64,000 bases of DNA, taken from Pseudomonas alcaligenes (GTDB lineage Bacteria > Pseudomonadota > Gammaproteobacteria > Pseudomonadales > Pseudomonadaceae). The translations under genes were made by a program, and so were the position numbers. The stretch is from contig NZ_LZEU01000001.1 of NCBI RefSeq assembly GCF_014490745.1, forward strand, positions 186,001-250,000. Reading direction: 5' to 3'. The notes below the pieces were generated by a model, which did no database searches, was not told the DNA's origin, and was given only the letters and a program-made list of their open reading frames with translations. This document shows positions 47,042 to 55,662 of this stretch, piece by piece (position 1 is the first letter of the stretch; every line of letters begins with the position of its first letter).

Positions 47042-47944
47042 ATGAGTAACGCAGCCATCGCTATCGAACCCGCAGTACAGCTCGACATCCACCCGGTTGC
47101 CGGACGCATCGGCGCGGAAATCCGAGGCATCAGCCTGTCCGGCAGTCTGGACGCGGCCACGGTCGAGGCCATCCAGGCCGCCCTGGTGGAGCACAAGGTG
47201 CTGTTCTTCCGCGGCCAGCACCAGCTCGACGACCAGGCCCAGGAAGCTTTCGCCAAGCTGCTCGGCGAACCCATCGCCCACCCCACCGTGCCGGTGCGCG
47301 CAGGCACCCATTACCTGCTCGAGCTGGACGGCGCCCAGGGCCACCGGGCCAATTCCTGGCACACCGACGTGACCTTCGTCGACTCCTATCCCAAGGCCTC
47401 GATCCTGCGCTCGGTGGTGGCCGCCAAGGCCGGTGGCGACACCGTCTGGGCCAACACCGAAAGCGCCTACCAGGATCTGCCGGACAGCCTGCGCGAGCTG
47501 GCCGACAAGCTCTGGGCGGTGCACAGCAACGAGTACGACTACGCCGCGATCAAGCCCAGCGTCGACCCGGCACGTCTGGAGGAGTACCGCAAGGTGTTCG
47601 CCTCCACTGTCTACGAGACCGAGCACCCGCTGGTGCGCGTGCACCCGGTGAGCGGCCAGCGCAGCCTGCTGCTCGGCCACTTCGTCAAGCGCATCAAGGG
47701 CCTGTCGCAGGGCGACTCGCAGCGCCTGTTCGACATCCTCCAGGGCCACGTGACCCGCCTGGAGAACACCGTGCGCTGGCGCTGGCAGGAAGGCGACGTG
47801 GCGATCTGGGACAACCGCGCCACCCAGCACTACGCCGTCGACGACTACGGCCAGCAGGATCGCATCGTGCGCCGCGTGACCCTGGCCGGCGATGTACCGG
47901 TGGCCCTCGACGGCCGCCGCAGCCAGACCACCCGCAAGGGCTGA
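47042..47944 (+). CDS. atsK: AtsK-type alpha-ketoglutarate-dependent alkylsulfatase
   Basis: A 300-residue Fe(II)/2-oxoglutarate dioxygenase of the TauD family. The metal triad is H107-x-D109 (SWHTDVTF) and H263 (ATQHYAV), with R274 and R278 for cosubstrate binding; positions are one less than in P. putida AtsK as I recall it. It cleaves alkyl sulfate esters oxidatively to aldehyde and sulfate. The start at 47042 has AAGGAG 7 bases upstream; the in-frame extension overlaps the receptor gene. Confidence 0.9.
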   Translation: MSNAAIAIEPAVQLDIHPVAGRIGAEIRGISLSGSLDAATVEAIQAALVEHKVLFFRGQHQLDDQAQEAFAKLLGEPIAHPTVPVRAGTHYLLELDGAQGHRANSWHTDVTFVDSYPKASILRSVVAAKAGGDTVWANTESAYQDLPDSLRELADKLWAVHSNEYDYAAIKPSVDPARLEEYRKVFASTVYETEHPLVRVHPVSGQRSLLLGHFVKRIKGLSQGDSQRLFDILQGHVTRLENTVRWRWQEGDVAIWDNRATQHYAVDDYGQQDRIVRRVTLAGDVPVALDGRRSQTTRKG

Positions 47945-47958
47945 ACCGGGAGACTGTC

Positions 47959-48855
47959 ATGAGCAACAACGTCAGCGCATTGCGTCAGGAACAGGTCACG
48001 GACGGCCTGCGCATCGTGCCTCTGAACGCCCCGCTGGGTGCCGAGGTGCATGGCCTGGATGGCCGCCAGGATCCCACGGCCGAGCAGATCCTCGCCCTCA
48101 AGCAGGCTCACCGCGAGTACCAGATCCTGATCTTCAAGAACCAGCAGCTGGACGATGCGCAGTTCCTGCGCTTCGCCTCCTGGTTCGGCTCGGTGTTCCA
48201 GCCGCACCCGGACTTCGCCGTGCTGTCCTCCGGCGACGACGGCAAGGCGCCGGATATCGTCAAGGTGGCCAACACCGGCGACGGCGAACTGGGCAACTTC
48301 GCCCTACCGGCACACACCGACCACCAGTGGACGCCGACCCCTTCGGCCGGCTCGCTGCTGTATGCCCTGGAAGTACCAGAGCAGGGCGGCGAGACCAGCT
48401 GGACCAACCTGGCCCTGGCCTACCGGGCTCTGGACGAAGCTACCCAGCGCGAGATCGATGAGCTCAAGCTGATCAACTACAACCCCTTCGTGCGCATCAA
48501 GAACGGCGGCTATGGCGGCGGCTTCGTCACCTACCGCACGCCGGACATCGAGCCGATCCAGGGCACCGAGCACCCGCTGGTGCGCACCCATCCGGAAACC
48601 GGCAAGCGCCTGCTCTACCTCAGCGTGCACACCGAGGTGGAGATTCCTGGCTACGACCCGGAGCAGGGCGCGGCGCTGATCGCCCGCCTGCGCGAGCACC
48701 TGCACAACCCGCGCTTCTCCTATACCCACAAGTGGGAAGTGGGCGACATCGTGTACTGGGACGACCAGGCCACCCTGCATGCGCGCAATGCCTTCCCGGC
48801 CACCCAGCGGCGGCGCATGAAGCGCATCAGCCTGGCCGGCAGCCGGCCGTTCTGA
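47959..48855 (+). CDS. Second TauD-family dioxygenase
   Basis: A 298-residue Fe(II)/2-oxoglutarate dioxygenase with the metal motif H-T-D in PAHTDHQW (about 119-121) and the distal His in ATLHARNAF (about 274), plus Arg residues in RRRMKRISL. It is only distantly similar to the preceding AtsK-like protein and starts 14 bases after it, so both are co-transcribed. It may open a different organosulfur substrate; the substrate cannot be inferred. A strong terminator follows. Confidence 0.88.
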   Translation: MSNNVSALRQEQVTDGLRIVPLNAPLGAEVHGLDGRQDPTAEQILALKQAHREYQILIFKNQQLDDAQFLRFASWFGSVFQPHPDFAVLSSGDDGKAPDIVKVANTGDGELGNFALPAHTDHQWTPTPSAGSLLYALEVPEQGGETSWTNLALAYRALDEATQREIDELKLINYNPFVRIKNGGYGGGFVTYRTPDIEPIQGTEHPLVRTHPETGKRLLYLSVHTEVEIPGYDPEQGAALIARLREHLHNPRFSYTHKWEVGDIVYWDDQATLHARNAFPATQRRRMKRISLAGSRPF

Positions 48856-48881
48856 CCAATCTGCAACGCTTGCCTACCTCG

Positions 48882-48913
48882 CGGCGCACCCATCCCGGGT
48901 GCGCCGTTTTTTT
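48882..48913 (+). terminator. Rho-independent terminator of the receptor-dioxygenase operon
   Basis: CGGCGCACCC, loop ATCCC, GGGTGCGCCG is followed by seven T, 26 bases after the stop of the second dioxygenase gene. Confidence 0.92.
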
Positions 48914-48958
48914 ACGCTATGTCCCAGCTAGGTGTTGTATCGGCGTGTCCCCCACTGG

Positions 48959-48978
48959 ATCCCCGCCTGCGCGGGGAT
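48959..48978. repeat. Hairpin repeat copy A
   Basis: ATCCCCGC, loop CTGC, GCGGGGAT, followed by GACGAG. It is a variant of the repeat at 36781-36808. Confidence 0.7.
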
Positions 48979-49012
48979 GACGAGGCAGAGGGGAAGTCCT
49001 GCAGAGAACCGT

Positions 49013-49034
49013 CAGTCCTGCGCAGGCGGGAATC
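49013..49034. repeat. Hairpin repeat copy B (degenerate)
   Basis: CCTGCGCAGG followed by CGGGAATCC: the right half of the same repeat family, with a decayed left half. Confidence 0.5.
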
Positions 49035-49212
49035 CAAGGAGCAGGCGACTACAACGCATAGATGAGCGACCACATAGGTGCTGTGCTCGCATGTTTCCTG
49101 GGTTATTCCCCTGCGGGCCAACGCTAGCGCTGTTCAGCGATAGAGCCGCTGTCCAGCTTGCGCGGGAATGGCGGAGCCGGTGAATGACGCCACGGCTCAT
49201 CCTTACCTCGTC

Positions 49213-49232
49213 ATTCCCGCGCAGGCGGGAAT
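49213..49232. repeat. Hairpin repeat copy C
   Basis: ATTCCCGC, loop GCAG, GCGGGAAT, within the flanks CGTC and CCAGAG seen in other copies of the family. Confidence 0.7.
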
Positions 49233-49287
49233 CCAGAGCGGCGCTGGGTGGTTTGCACCTGGCTGGCCGAAGCCAGGCGCTTTCCAT

Positions 49288-49324
49288 GCCTTGCAGGCAA
49301 TTTTCCCATGCCTCAAAGGCATTG
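49288..49324 (+). promoter_or_regulatory. Two-box operator, copy 3 (tonB-exbBD)
   Basis: ATGCC, 17 bases, ATGCC, 6 bases, GCAT. Here both boxes are dyads: ATGCCTTGCAGGCAA at 49288-49302 and ATGCCTCAAAGGCAT at 49310-49324, again offset by exactly 22 bp. It lies about 190 bases upstream of tonB. The dyad box is on the tonB side, the opposite orientation relative to the target from copy 2. Confidence 0.65.
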
Positions 49325-49513
49325 AAAGATAAAAATCTTTTTAAATCAGTTATTTACGATTTATATATTCCATAAAGAAATTAACAACTAATTAAAGATT
49401 ACTTTATGAGATAAGACGCCTCGCTAATCATCTGCACCAAGGCCGAGCCGCTCTGCCATGGGCGTTTCGCGGATCGGCACCGAATGCAGAAGCGATTTTC
49501 AGGAGTCTTGCCG

Positions 49514-50296
49514 ATGGGCAATGTCCACAAAGCCGATCTCGCCGCCGACGTGCTCTGGCGCGACGCGCGCAGCCCCGGCGAAGTGCTCGATCTGGGTGTC
49601 TCGCTACGCCAGGCCCTGGGCCTGCAGCGCCACTTGCCCAAACCTGGCAAGCCGGTGCTGGGCCGGCGCGAGGCCGTACTGCTCGGCCTGTTCGCCCTGA
49701 CCCTGCACGGCGCGGTGCTGCATTGGCTGGCCAGCCGGCCCGAGCCGGTGCTGCCGGAAGTGCCGGTGGAAATCCCGCCGATGACCATCGAATTCGCCGC
49801 CCCGCCGCCTCCGCCACAAGTGGTCGAACCGCCGCCACCGGTGGTCGAGGAGCTGGCCGTGAAGCCGCCACCGCCCAAGCCGGTGCCGAAGCCCAAGCCG
49901 CAGCCGCCCAAGCCGAAACCGCTGCCCAAACCGGTCGAGCAAGCGCCGCAGCCGAAGCAGGAAACGCCACCGCCACCAGCTCCGGTCGCTCCGCCAACGC
50001 CGGCGCCGGTCAAGGAAACACCGCCGTCGGCCAACGCCGCGTACCTGAAGAACCCGGCGCCGGAATACCCGTCGCTGGCCCAGCGCCGCGGCTGGGAGGG
50101 CACGGTGCTGCTGCGGGTGCATGTGCTGGCCAACGGCAAGCCGAGCGATATCCAGATCCAGAAGAGCAGTGGCCGTGACGCCCTCGACGAAGCGGCGGTA
50201 CGCGCCGTCAAACGCTGGAGCTTCGTCCCGGCCAAGCGTGGCGACGTGGCCCAGGAAGGCTGGGTGACGGTGCCGCTGGACTTTCGTTTGAACTGA
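49514..50296 (+). CDS. tonB: TonB energy-transducing protein
   Basis: A 260-residue TonB. An N-terminal cytoplasmic extension of about 50 residues precedes the single transmembrane helix (about 53-73, with His65 and His70), as in Pseudomonas TonB proteins. A Pro/Lys-rich periplasmic spacer covers about 95-170 (repeated KPKPQ-like units) and the C-terminal TonB domain covers about 175-260 (YPSLAQRRGWEGTVLLRVHV). The start at 49514 has AGGAG 8 bases upstream. It forms an operon with exbB and exbD and carries the two-box operator upstream, so it is likely specific for sulfate-ester uptake. Confidence 0.93.
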   Translation: MGNVHKADLAADVLWRDARSPGEVLDLGVSLRQALGLQRHLPKPGKPVLGRREAVLLGLFALTLHGAVLHWLASRPEPVLPEVPVEIPPMTIEFAAPPPPPQVVEPPPPVVEELAVKPPPPKPVPKPKPQPPKPKPLPKPVEQAPQPKQETPPPPAPVAPPTPAPVKETPPSANAAYLKNPAPEYPSLAQRRGWEGTVLLRVHVLANGKPSDIQIQKSSGRDALDEAAVRAVKRWSFVPAKRGDVAQEGWVTVPLDFRLN

Positions 50297-50356
50297 CTGG
50301 CCGTTTGCACTGAATTGAACCGAATCGACTGAAATACGTTTTACGAGGAACGCATC

Positions 50357-51079
50357 ATGAATCTGTTAGTGGACTCCCCCCTGCAATCGGTCGAGCACAG
50401 CGTCATCTGGCTGCTGATCGGCTTCTCCGTCCTGACCTGGGGCCTGGCCCTGATCAAGGGCATCCAGTTCGCCCGCCAGCGCTTCCAGGATCGCAAGTTC
50501 CTCAAGCTGTTCTGGAGCGCCACCAGCCTGGACTCCGCCGCCGAACTGGGCCAGCAGCACACCGGTGCGGTGGCCCATGTGGCCCAGGCCGGCTTCGCCG
50601 CGATCCAGGTGCACGACGGCCAGCAGCCGGGCGACCTGAGCCAGGCGATCAACCACCAGGATCGCCTCGAACGTGCCTTGCGCCAGCAGATCCAGCGTGA
50701 GCGTCGCTCCCTGGAAAGCGGCCTGGCAGTAGTCGCCAGTATTGGTAGTACATCGCCCTTTATCGGTCTGTTCGGCACCGTCTGGGGCATCATGGAAGCG
50801 CTCAAGGGCATCAGCCTGGCCGGCAACGCCAGCCTGGAAACCGTGGCCGGGCCGATCGGCGCCGCGCTGGTCGCCACCGGCGTGGGTATCGCCGTCGCCG
50901 TGCCGGCGGTGCTGGTTTACAACTACTTCCTGCGGCGCCTCAAGCTCACCGCCGCCGACCTCGACGACTTCGCCCACGACTTCTACAGCCTGGCGCAGAA
51001 GAGCGCGTTCAAGGTCATCGTCCATCCTGCCGGCAAGCGCAGCGTGGGCGGCAACCAACCGGTGAAGGAGGCGTCCTGA
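50357..51079 (+). CDS. exbB: ExbB proton-channel protein
   Basis: A 240-residue MotA/TolQ/ExbB protein with three transmembrane helices (about 15-35, 125-150, 165-190). The conserved region LAVVASIGSTSPFIGLFGTVWGIMEALKGI spans the second helix. It forms the pentameric channel that powers TonB. It starts 60 bases after tonB with ACGAGG upstream. Confidence 0.95.
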   Translation: MNLLVDSPLQSVEHSVIWLLIGFSVLTWGLALIKGIQFARQRFQDRKFLKLFWSATSLDSAAELGQQHTGAVAHVAQAGFAAIQVHDGQQPGDLSQAINHQDRLERALRQQIQRERRSLESGLAVVASIGSTSPFIGLFGTVWGIMEALKGISLAGNASLETVAGPIGAALVATGVGIAVAVPAVLVYNYFLRRLKLTAADLDDFAHDFYSLAQKSAFKVIVHPAGKRSVGGNQPVKEAS

Positions 51080-51080
51080 C

Positions 51081-51482
<402 letters not shown>

Positions 51483-51566
51483 GAACGGATTTGGCTCGGA
51501 CGCGAACCTGTCACATACCGTCTCTAGACTGGCGGCATCGGGTTCCTCCAGACCGCAACGGTTCGT

Positions 51567-51606
51567 GGGGCCGCTCTTTCCAGGCAGGGGGGGCGGCCCC
51601 TTTTTT
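51567..51606 (+). terminator. Terminator of tonB-exbB-exbD
   Basis: GGGGCCGC and GCGGCCCC pair around an 18-base loop and are followed by TTTTTT. It is 84 bases after the exbD stop and just before the GST gene. Confidence 0.8.
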
Positions 51607-51627
51607 ATTCAGTACAAGGAGTTCCCG

Positions 51628-52248
51628 ATGACCACGCTGTTCATTTCCCCCGGCGCCTGCTCGCTGGCTTCGCATATCGCCGTTCTTGAGCTGGGTCTGC
51701 CGATCCAGATCGAGAAGGTCGCCCTGCGCACCCCGGACTCGCCGATCCACGCGATCAACCCGCTGGGCCGCGTGCCGGCCCTGCAGCTGGACGATGGCAC
51801 CCTGATCACCGAGAACAGCGCGATCCTGCCGTACCTGGCCGACCAGGTGCCGGGCACGCCGCTGTTCGCCCCGGCCGGCAGCGCCGAGCGTGCGCAGATC
51901 CAGAGCTGGCTCGGCTACCTGGCGGCGGAAGTGCACGCCGCCTCGTTCCGCCCGCTCAACCGCCCGGAACGCTACTCGGCCGACGCAGCCGCCCATCCGG
52001 GCATTCGCGCCCAGGCCCAGGTGCAGCTGCTGCAGGCCTTCCAGCATATCGAGCGGCACCTGCAGGAGCGCCAGTGGCTGGTGGGCGAGCGCTTCACCCT
52101 GGCCGATGCCTACCTCGGCATCTTCACCACCTGGCTGCTGCGCATTGGCGGCCCGTTCGCCGAGCTGCAGGCCATCGCCCGCCTGCGCGAGCAATGGCGC
52201 GCCCGCCCGGCGGTGCAGCAGGCGCTGCAGGCCGAAGGACTGCTGTAA
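51628..52248 (+). CDS. Glutathione S-transferase (beta-class-like)
   Basis: A 206-residue GST. The thioredoxin-fold N-terminal domain (1-80) has the beta-class cysteine C11 in SPGACSLASH and the glutathione-binding NPLGRVPALQLDDGTLITENSAIL; the C-terminal domain is helical (about 90-200, LADAYLGIFTTWLLRI). The start at 51628 has AAGGAG 7 bases upstream. It is separated from exbD by a terminator and has no evident operon partner. Confidence 0.9.
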   Translation: MTTLFISPGACSLASHIAVLELGLPIQIEKVALRTPDSPIHAINPLGRVPALQLDDGTLITENSAILPYLADQVPGTPLFAPAGSAERAQIQSWLGYLAAEVHAASFRPLNRPERYSADAAAHPGIRAQAQVQLLQAFQHIERHLQERQWLVGERFTLADAYLGIFTTWLLRIGGPFAELQAIARLREQWRARPAVQQALQAEGLL

Positions 52249-52261
52249 ATCCCGCTGCTGT

Positions 52262-52314
52262 GTAGGGTGGGTGAAACCCGCGTAGCCGTGCTCGCGGGTT
52301 GCACCCGCCCTACG
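52262..52314. repeat. Inverted repeat, GTAGGGCGGGTGCAACCCGC family, copy 1
   Basis: GTAGGGTGGGTGAAACCCGC on the left and GCGGGTTGCACCCGCCCTAC on the right form long arms around a short centre. A second copy is at 59584-59637. It lies between the GST and alkyltransferase genes. Confidence 0.75.
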
Positions 52315-52366
52315 TCTGGCCCTGGTGCTAGCATGTTCCGGCCGCCATCATTTGCAGGAACCCCGC

Positions 52367-52900
52367 ATGTCGCCATCCTCCGTCGAGCCGGCCTTCGGCG
52401 ATCTGTTCGACACGCCGCTGGGTAGCCTGTTGGCCCTGGTGGACGAGCAGGGCGCCCTGCTGCGTCTGGACTTCCCGCCGGAAGACCAGCCGCTGACCAT
52501 CTGGCACGGCTATGCCTGGCAGCGCGACACGGCGGCGGTGGCCCCGGTCGCGCGGCAGATCGGTGAGTACTTCGCCGGCCAGCGCCGGGTCTTCGATCTG
52601 CCCCTGGCGCCGCGCGGCAGCGCCTACCAGCACCTGGCCTGGCGCCATCTGCGCGAGGTGCCTTACGGCGTCACCCTGACCTATGCCCAGCTGGGTGAGC
52701 GCCTGTTGCCGCACAAGACCTCGGCCCGCGCCATCGGCCGGGCCAATGCGCTCAACCCGATCTCCATCATCGTGCCCTGCCACCGCATCATCGGCACCGA
52801 CGGCAGCCTCACCGGCTATGCCGGTGGCCTGGCGCGCAAGCAGGCGCTGCTGGAGCTGGAAGGGGTGCTGAGGCCGGGCAGTCAGGCCCAGCTGTTCTGA
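52367..52900 (+). CDS. ogt: Methylated-DNA--protein-cysteine methyltransferase
   Basis: A 177-residue alkyltransferase. The C-terminal domain contains the HTH RAIGRANALNPISIIVPCHRII with the alkyl-accepting Cys138 in PCHR, then GYAGGLARKQALLELEG. It removes O6-alkyl groups from guanine in a suicide reaction. The short single-protein form fits Ogt rather than Ada. The start at 52367 has AGGA upstream. Confidence 0.92.
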   Translation: MSPSSVEPAFGDLFDTPLGSLLALVDEQGALLRLDFPPEDQPLTIWHGYAWQRDTAAVAPVARQIGEYFAGQRRVFDLPLAPRGSAYQHLAWRHLREVPYGVTLTYAQLGERLLPHKTSARAIGRANALNPISIIVPCHRIIGTDGSLTGYAGGLARKQALLELEGVLRPGSQAQLF

Positions 52901-52927
52901 GCGGTAGGGGCCGGCTGCCGCTCTCCC

Positions 52928-52990
52928 GTAGGGTGCGCCATGCGCACCGCCGCGCTCGCTGAGGCCTTTGGTGCGCGCAGCGCACCCTAC
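52928..52990. repeat. Inverted repeat, GTAGGGTGCGC family
   Basis: GTAGGGTGCGC at 52928-52938 and GCGCACCCTAC at 52980-52990, with an inner GCGCACC/GGTGCGC pair, form a long imperfect hairpin between the alkyltransferase and methyltransferase genes. It is a distinct sequence family from the repeats at 52262 and 48959. Confidence 0.7.
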
Positions 52991-53135
52991 ACAAAGTGGG
53001 CCCGCAAAGCGTGCAAACAGGCTTTGGCAGGGCAACCCTCCATGCAAGCTGCGCGCTGTCTGTTTTCCGGGGAGGGCAGGCGCGGCTTGCGCTACCATGC
53101 CGCGCCGAAATCCCTGCCCAACCCGCTGGCCGCCT

Positions 53136-53876
53136 ATGTCCACCACCCTGTACACCGACCTGTCCGCCTACTACGACCTGATGTGCGCCGACATCGACTA
53201 CCAGGCGCAGAGCCACAGCGTGCGCCGCCTGCACCAGCTGTTCGGCACCGCAGGGCGCAACCACCTGGATCTGGCCTGCGGCACCGGCCCGCATGTGCGG
53301 CATTTCCTCGACTTCGGCTACCGCAGCGCCGGCCTGGACATCAACCAGCCGATGCTCGACATCGCCCAGCAGCGCTGCCCCGAGGCGCAGTTCAGCTGCC
53401 AGGACATGGCCGACTTCACGGTCGATCAGCCGCTGGATCTGATCACCTGCTTTCTCTACTCGATCCACTACAACGCCGGGCTGGCCAAGCTGCGCCAGTG
53501 CCTGGCCAGCGTGCACGCCGCGCTCGCCGAGGGCGGGGTGTTCTGCTTCAACGCGGTGGACAAGCACCAGATCGACAACCGCTCCTTCGTCCGTCACACG
53601 GTGGAGCACGACGGCAGCCTGTTCGCCTTCGGTTCCGGCTGGTACTACGGCGGCGAGGGCGAACGCCAGGCGCTGCGCTTGAGCATCGACAAGACCACGG
53701 CCGGGCAGACCCAGACCTGGCACGACGAACACCCCATGGTCGCTCTCAGCTTCGCCGAGCTGCAGGCGCTGCTGCAGCCACAGTTCGAGGTGCAGGTGTT
53801 CGAGCACGACTACGAGAAGATCACCCCCTGGGGCGGGGCGTCGGGCAATGCGCTGTTTGTCTGCGTGAAGCGCTAG
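53136..53876 (+). CDS. Class I SAM-dependent methyltransferase
   Basis: A 246-residue methyltransferase with motif I LDLACGTGPHVRHF, motif II GLDINQPMLDIA and a methyltransferase_25-like core; the C-terminal part carries an additional beta-rich segment. The ATG at 53136 starts the conserved region (LYTDLSAYYDLM); no strong ribosome site is visible and in-frame upstream sequence is non-coding repeat. The substrate is unknown. Confidence 0.85.
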   Translation: MSTTLYTDLSAYYDLMCADIDYQAQSHSVRRLHQLFGTAGRNHLDLACGTGPHVRHFLDFGYRSAGLDINQPMLDIAQQRCPEAQFSCQDMADFTVDQPLDLITCFLYSIHYNAGLAKLRQCLASVHAALAEGGVFCFNAVDKHQIDNRSFVRHTVEHDGSLFAFGSGWYYGGEGERQALRLSIDKTTAGQTQTWHDEHPMVALSFAELQALLQPQFEVQVFEHDYEKITPWGGASGNALFVCVKR

Positions 53877-53880
53877 GCCG

Positions 53881-55416
53881 CTAAACCAGCGGGAGCTTCA
53901 GGCGCAGGCGGGTGAGGTTTTCCTGATCGTCCGTCTCCAGCGCCAGGCTGCCCTTCTGGGCTTCGGCGAGGAGCTTGGCGGAGTAGGTACCCAGGCCCGT
54001 GCCACCTGGTTTGCCGTGGCTGGCGTATTTCTCGAAGAACTGCGGCCGGAAAGCCTCAGGTACTGCCGGCTGGTTTTCCATGATCAGTTCAATGCAGTCG
54101 GAGCGCAGCAGTTCCAGGTGCACCCGACTCTGCACGGGGGCTGCCTCGCAGGCGTTCTTCAGCAGGTTGTTCAGCAACGAGAAGCACAGCAGCTGATCGG
54201 CATTGGCCTGCAGCGGCGCCAGCTTGGTTTCATCCTCGACCACCAGCTCGATGGTCAGTTTCTTCGCCTGGTAGGTCAGCCTGGCCGAGTCGCACAGGCT
54301 GCGGGTCATCGCCAGCAGGTCGACCGACACGGGGTGCAGCACGAAGCGGCCGGTCTCGATCTTGTGCAGGTCGCCGGCTAGGTTGATCATCCCCAGCAGG
54401 TTCTGGCAGTCGGCTTCCAGGCTATGCAGGATCTGCAGCTGGCGTGGCAGCAGGTTGCCACCTTCGAGCAGGCCGCGGGCCAGCCCCAGGATGTTGCACA
54501 GCGGCGCCTTGAGGTCGTGGCGGGACAGGCTGTTGGCCTCCTCGCGCAGGCGCTCCAGCTCCAGCATGCTGTCGTACTCCTGCTGCAGCGCGTTGCGCTG
54601 CTCGACCAGGCGCAGCAGGTTGACCACCCGCAGGTGCAGTGCCTTGGGATTCACCGGCTTGCTGACGAAGTCCACCGCGCCCAGCTCCAGGCCGCGCAGC
54701 TGCGCCGCCTTGTCGGTCATGGCGGTGATGAAGATCAGCGGAATCTGGCTGGCGCTCGGGTGGCTGCGCAGGCGTTGGGCCAATTCGAAGCCATCCATGT
54801 GCGGCATCATCACGTCCAGCAGGAGCAGATCCGGCGGCGTTTCCGAGGTGCAGATGGCCAGCGCACTGCTGCCATCGCGCGCCGCCAGCACCCGGTACTC
54901 GTCCTGGAACAGGCCGACGATCAGGGCCAGATTGTCCGGCACATCGTCCACCACCAGCAGGGTCGGGCGGCGCTCGGCGCGCGGCTCGGGAGCGCGCATC
55001 GGCTCCTCGGCAACCGGCGGGCGTGGCAGCTGCGGCCGGTGGCTCATGGCCCGGGTGATGCGCTGTGCCAGGTCATTGGCGGTGTAGGGCTTGATCAGGA
55101 TGCTGCTGACGCCGGCGGCAACGGCCTCGGTAATCTGCGCCCGCGAGCTTTCCGCAGTGATCATGATGAAGGGCAGGGAGGCCAGCTTGGGATCGCTGCG
55201 CACCTCGCGCAGCAGCGTGAGGCCATCCATGACCGGCATGTTCCAGTCGGAAACGATCACGTTGACCTTGCGCAAGCGCAGGGTTGCCAGGGCCTCGGCA
55301 CCATTGTTGGCCAGCAGGATGTGCCGGGCGCCGAGCCGCTCGAGCTGGCTGCTATTGACCTTGCGCATGGTGTCGGCGTCATCGACGACGAGGAAAACGG
55401 TTTCGGCGGTAATCAT
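53881..55416 (-). CDS. Histidine kinase with two N-terminal receiver domains
   Basis: A 511-residue protein ordered receiver (about 5-125; DD, D in VSDWNMPVMDG, K in LIKPY), receiver (about 150-270; D in LLLDVMMPHMDG, K in VSKPV), coiled coil, HisKA (His in LSRHDLKAPLCN, about 300) and HATPase (N box LLNNLLKNACEA, G box GGTGLGTYSAKLL). It has no membrane segment, so it is cytoplasmic and controlled by phosphorylation of its receivers. The start is ATG 55416; a GTG at 55428 is possible. No cognate response regulator is adjacent. Confidence 0.9.
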   Translation of the reverse strand: MITAETVFLVVDDADTMRKVNSSQLERLGARHILLANNGAEALATLRLRKVNVIVSDWNMPVMDGLTLLREVRSDPKLASLPFIMITAESSRAQITEAVAAGVSSILIKPYTANDLAQRITRAMSHRPQLPRPPVAEEPMRAPEPRAERRPTLLVVDDVPDNLALIVGLFQDEYRVLAARDGSSALAICTSETPPDLLLLDVMMPHMDGFELAQRLRSHPSASQIPLIFITAMTDKAAQLRGLELGAVDFVSKPVNPKALHLRVVNLLRLVEQRNALQQEYDSMLELERLREEANSLSRHDLKAPLCNILGLARGLLEGGNLLPRQLQILHSLEADCQNLLGMINLAGDLHKIETGRFVLHPVSVDLLAMTRSLCDSARLTYQAKKLTIELVVEDETKLAPLQANADQLLCFSLLNNLLKNACEAAPVQSRVHLELLRSDCIELIMENQPAVPEAFRPQFFEKYASHGKPGGTGLGTYSAKLLAEAQKGSLALETDDQENLTRLRLKLPLV

Positions 55417-55662
55417 GCTGCCTGCCACTCCGCAGTCGCGAGAGGGAAATCCAGGGTGGCGATACAGCTACCCCGTGGCTCCCGAGCTCTTCTTGAGCCT
55501 TATCTGGGCCGTCTCGCTGCATAAACCGGCAGGGCAGGCGGCTGAATCAATCTTAGATCGACCTGGCCAGCCTGCCCGTGGATATCCGCAGCAGGGATGA
55601 GCAGACAAGACGCCGGGATGGCGATATCGGTATGGGTTCTTAGTTGTGCGCGGCTGAATGCT

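Larger units (their letters stand above)
48914..49513. other. Long non-coding region upstream of tonB
   Basis: About 600 bases without a supported gene. The left part holds three copies of a GCGGGAAT-type hairpin repeat; then comes the two-box operator at 49288-49324 and a strongly AT-rich stretch (49325-49415) that should contain the tonB promoter. Confidence 0.65.

Noticed and set aside
48959..49232. Three similar hairpins in 270 bases, as in a small CRISPR array
   Set aside because: Copies are palindromic, of unequal length and irregular spacing, and no cas genes are near.
51500..51535. TGTCAC...TAGACT as a promoter for the GST gene
   Set aside because: Only 10 bases separate the two hexamers, too few for a sigma-70 promoter.
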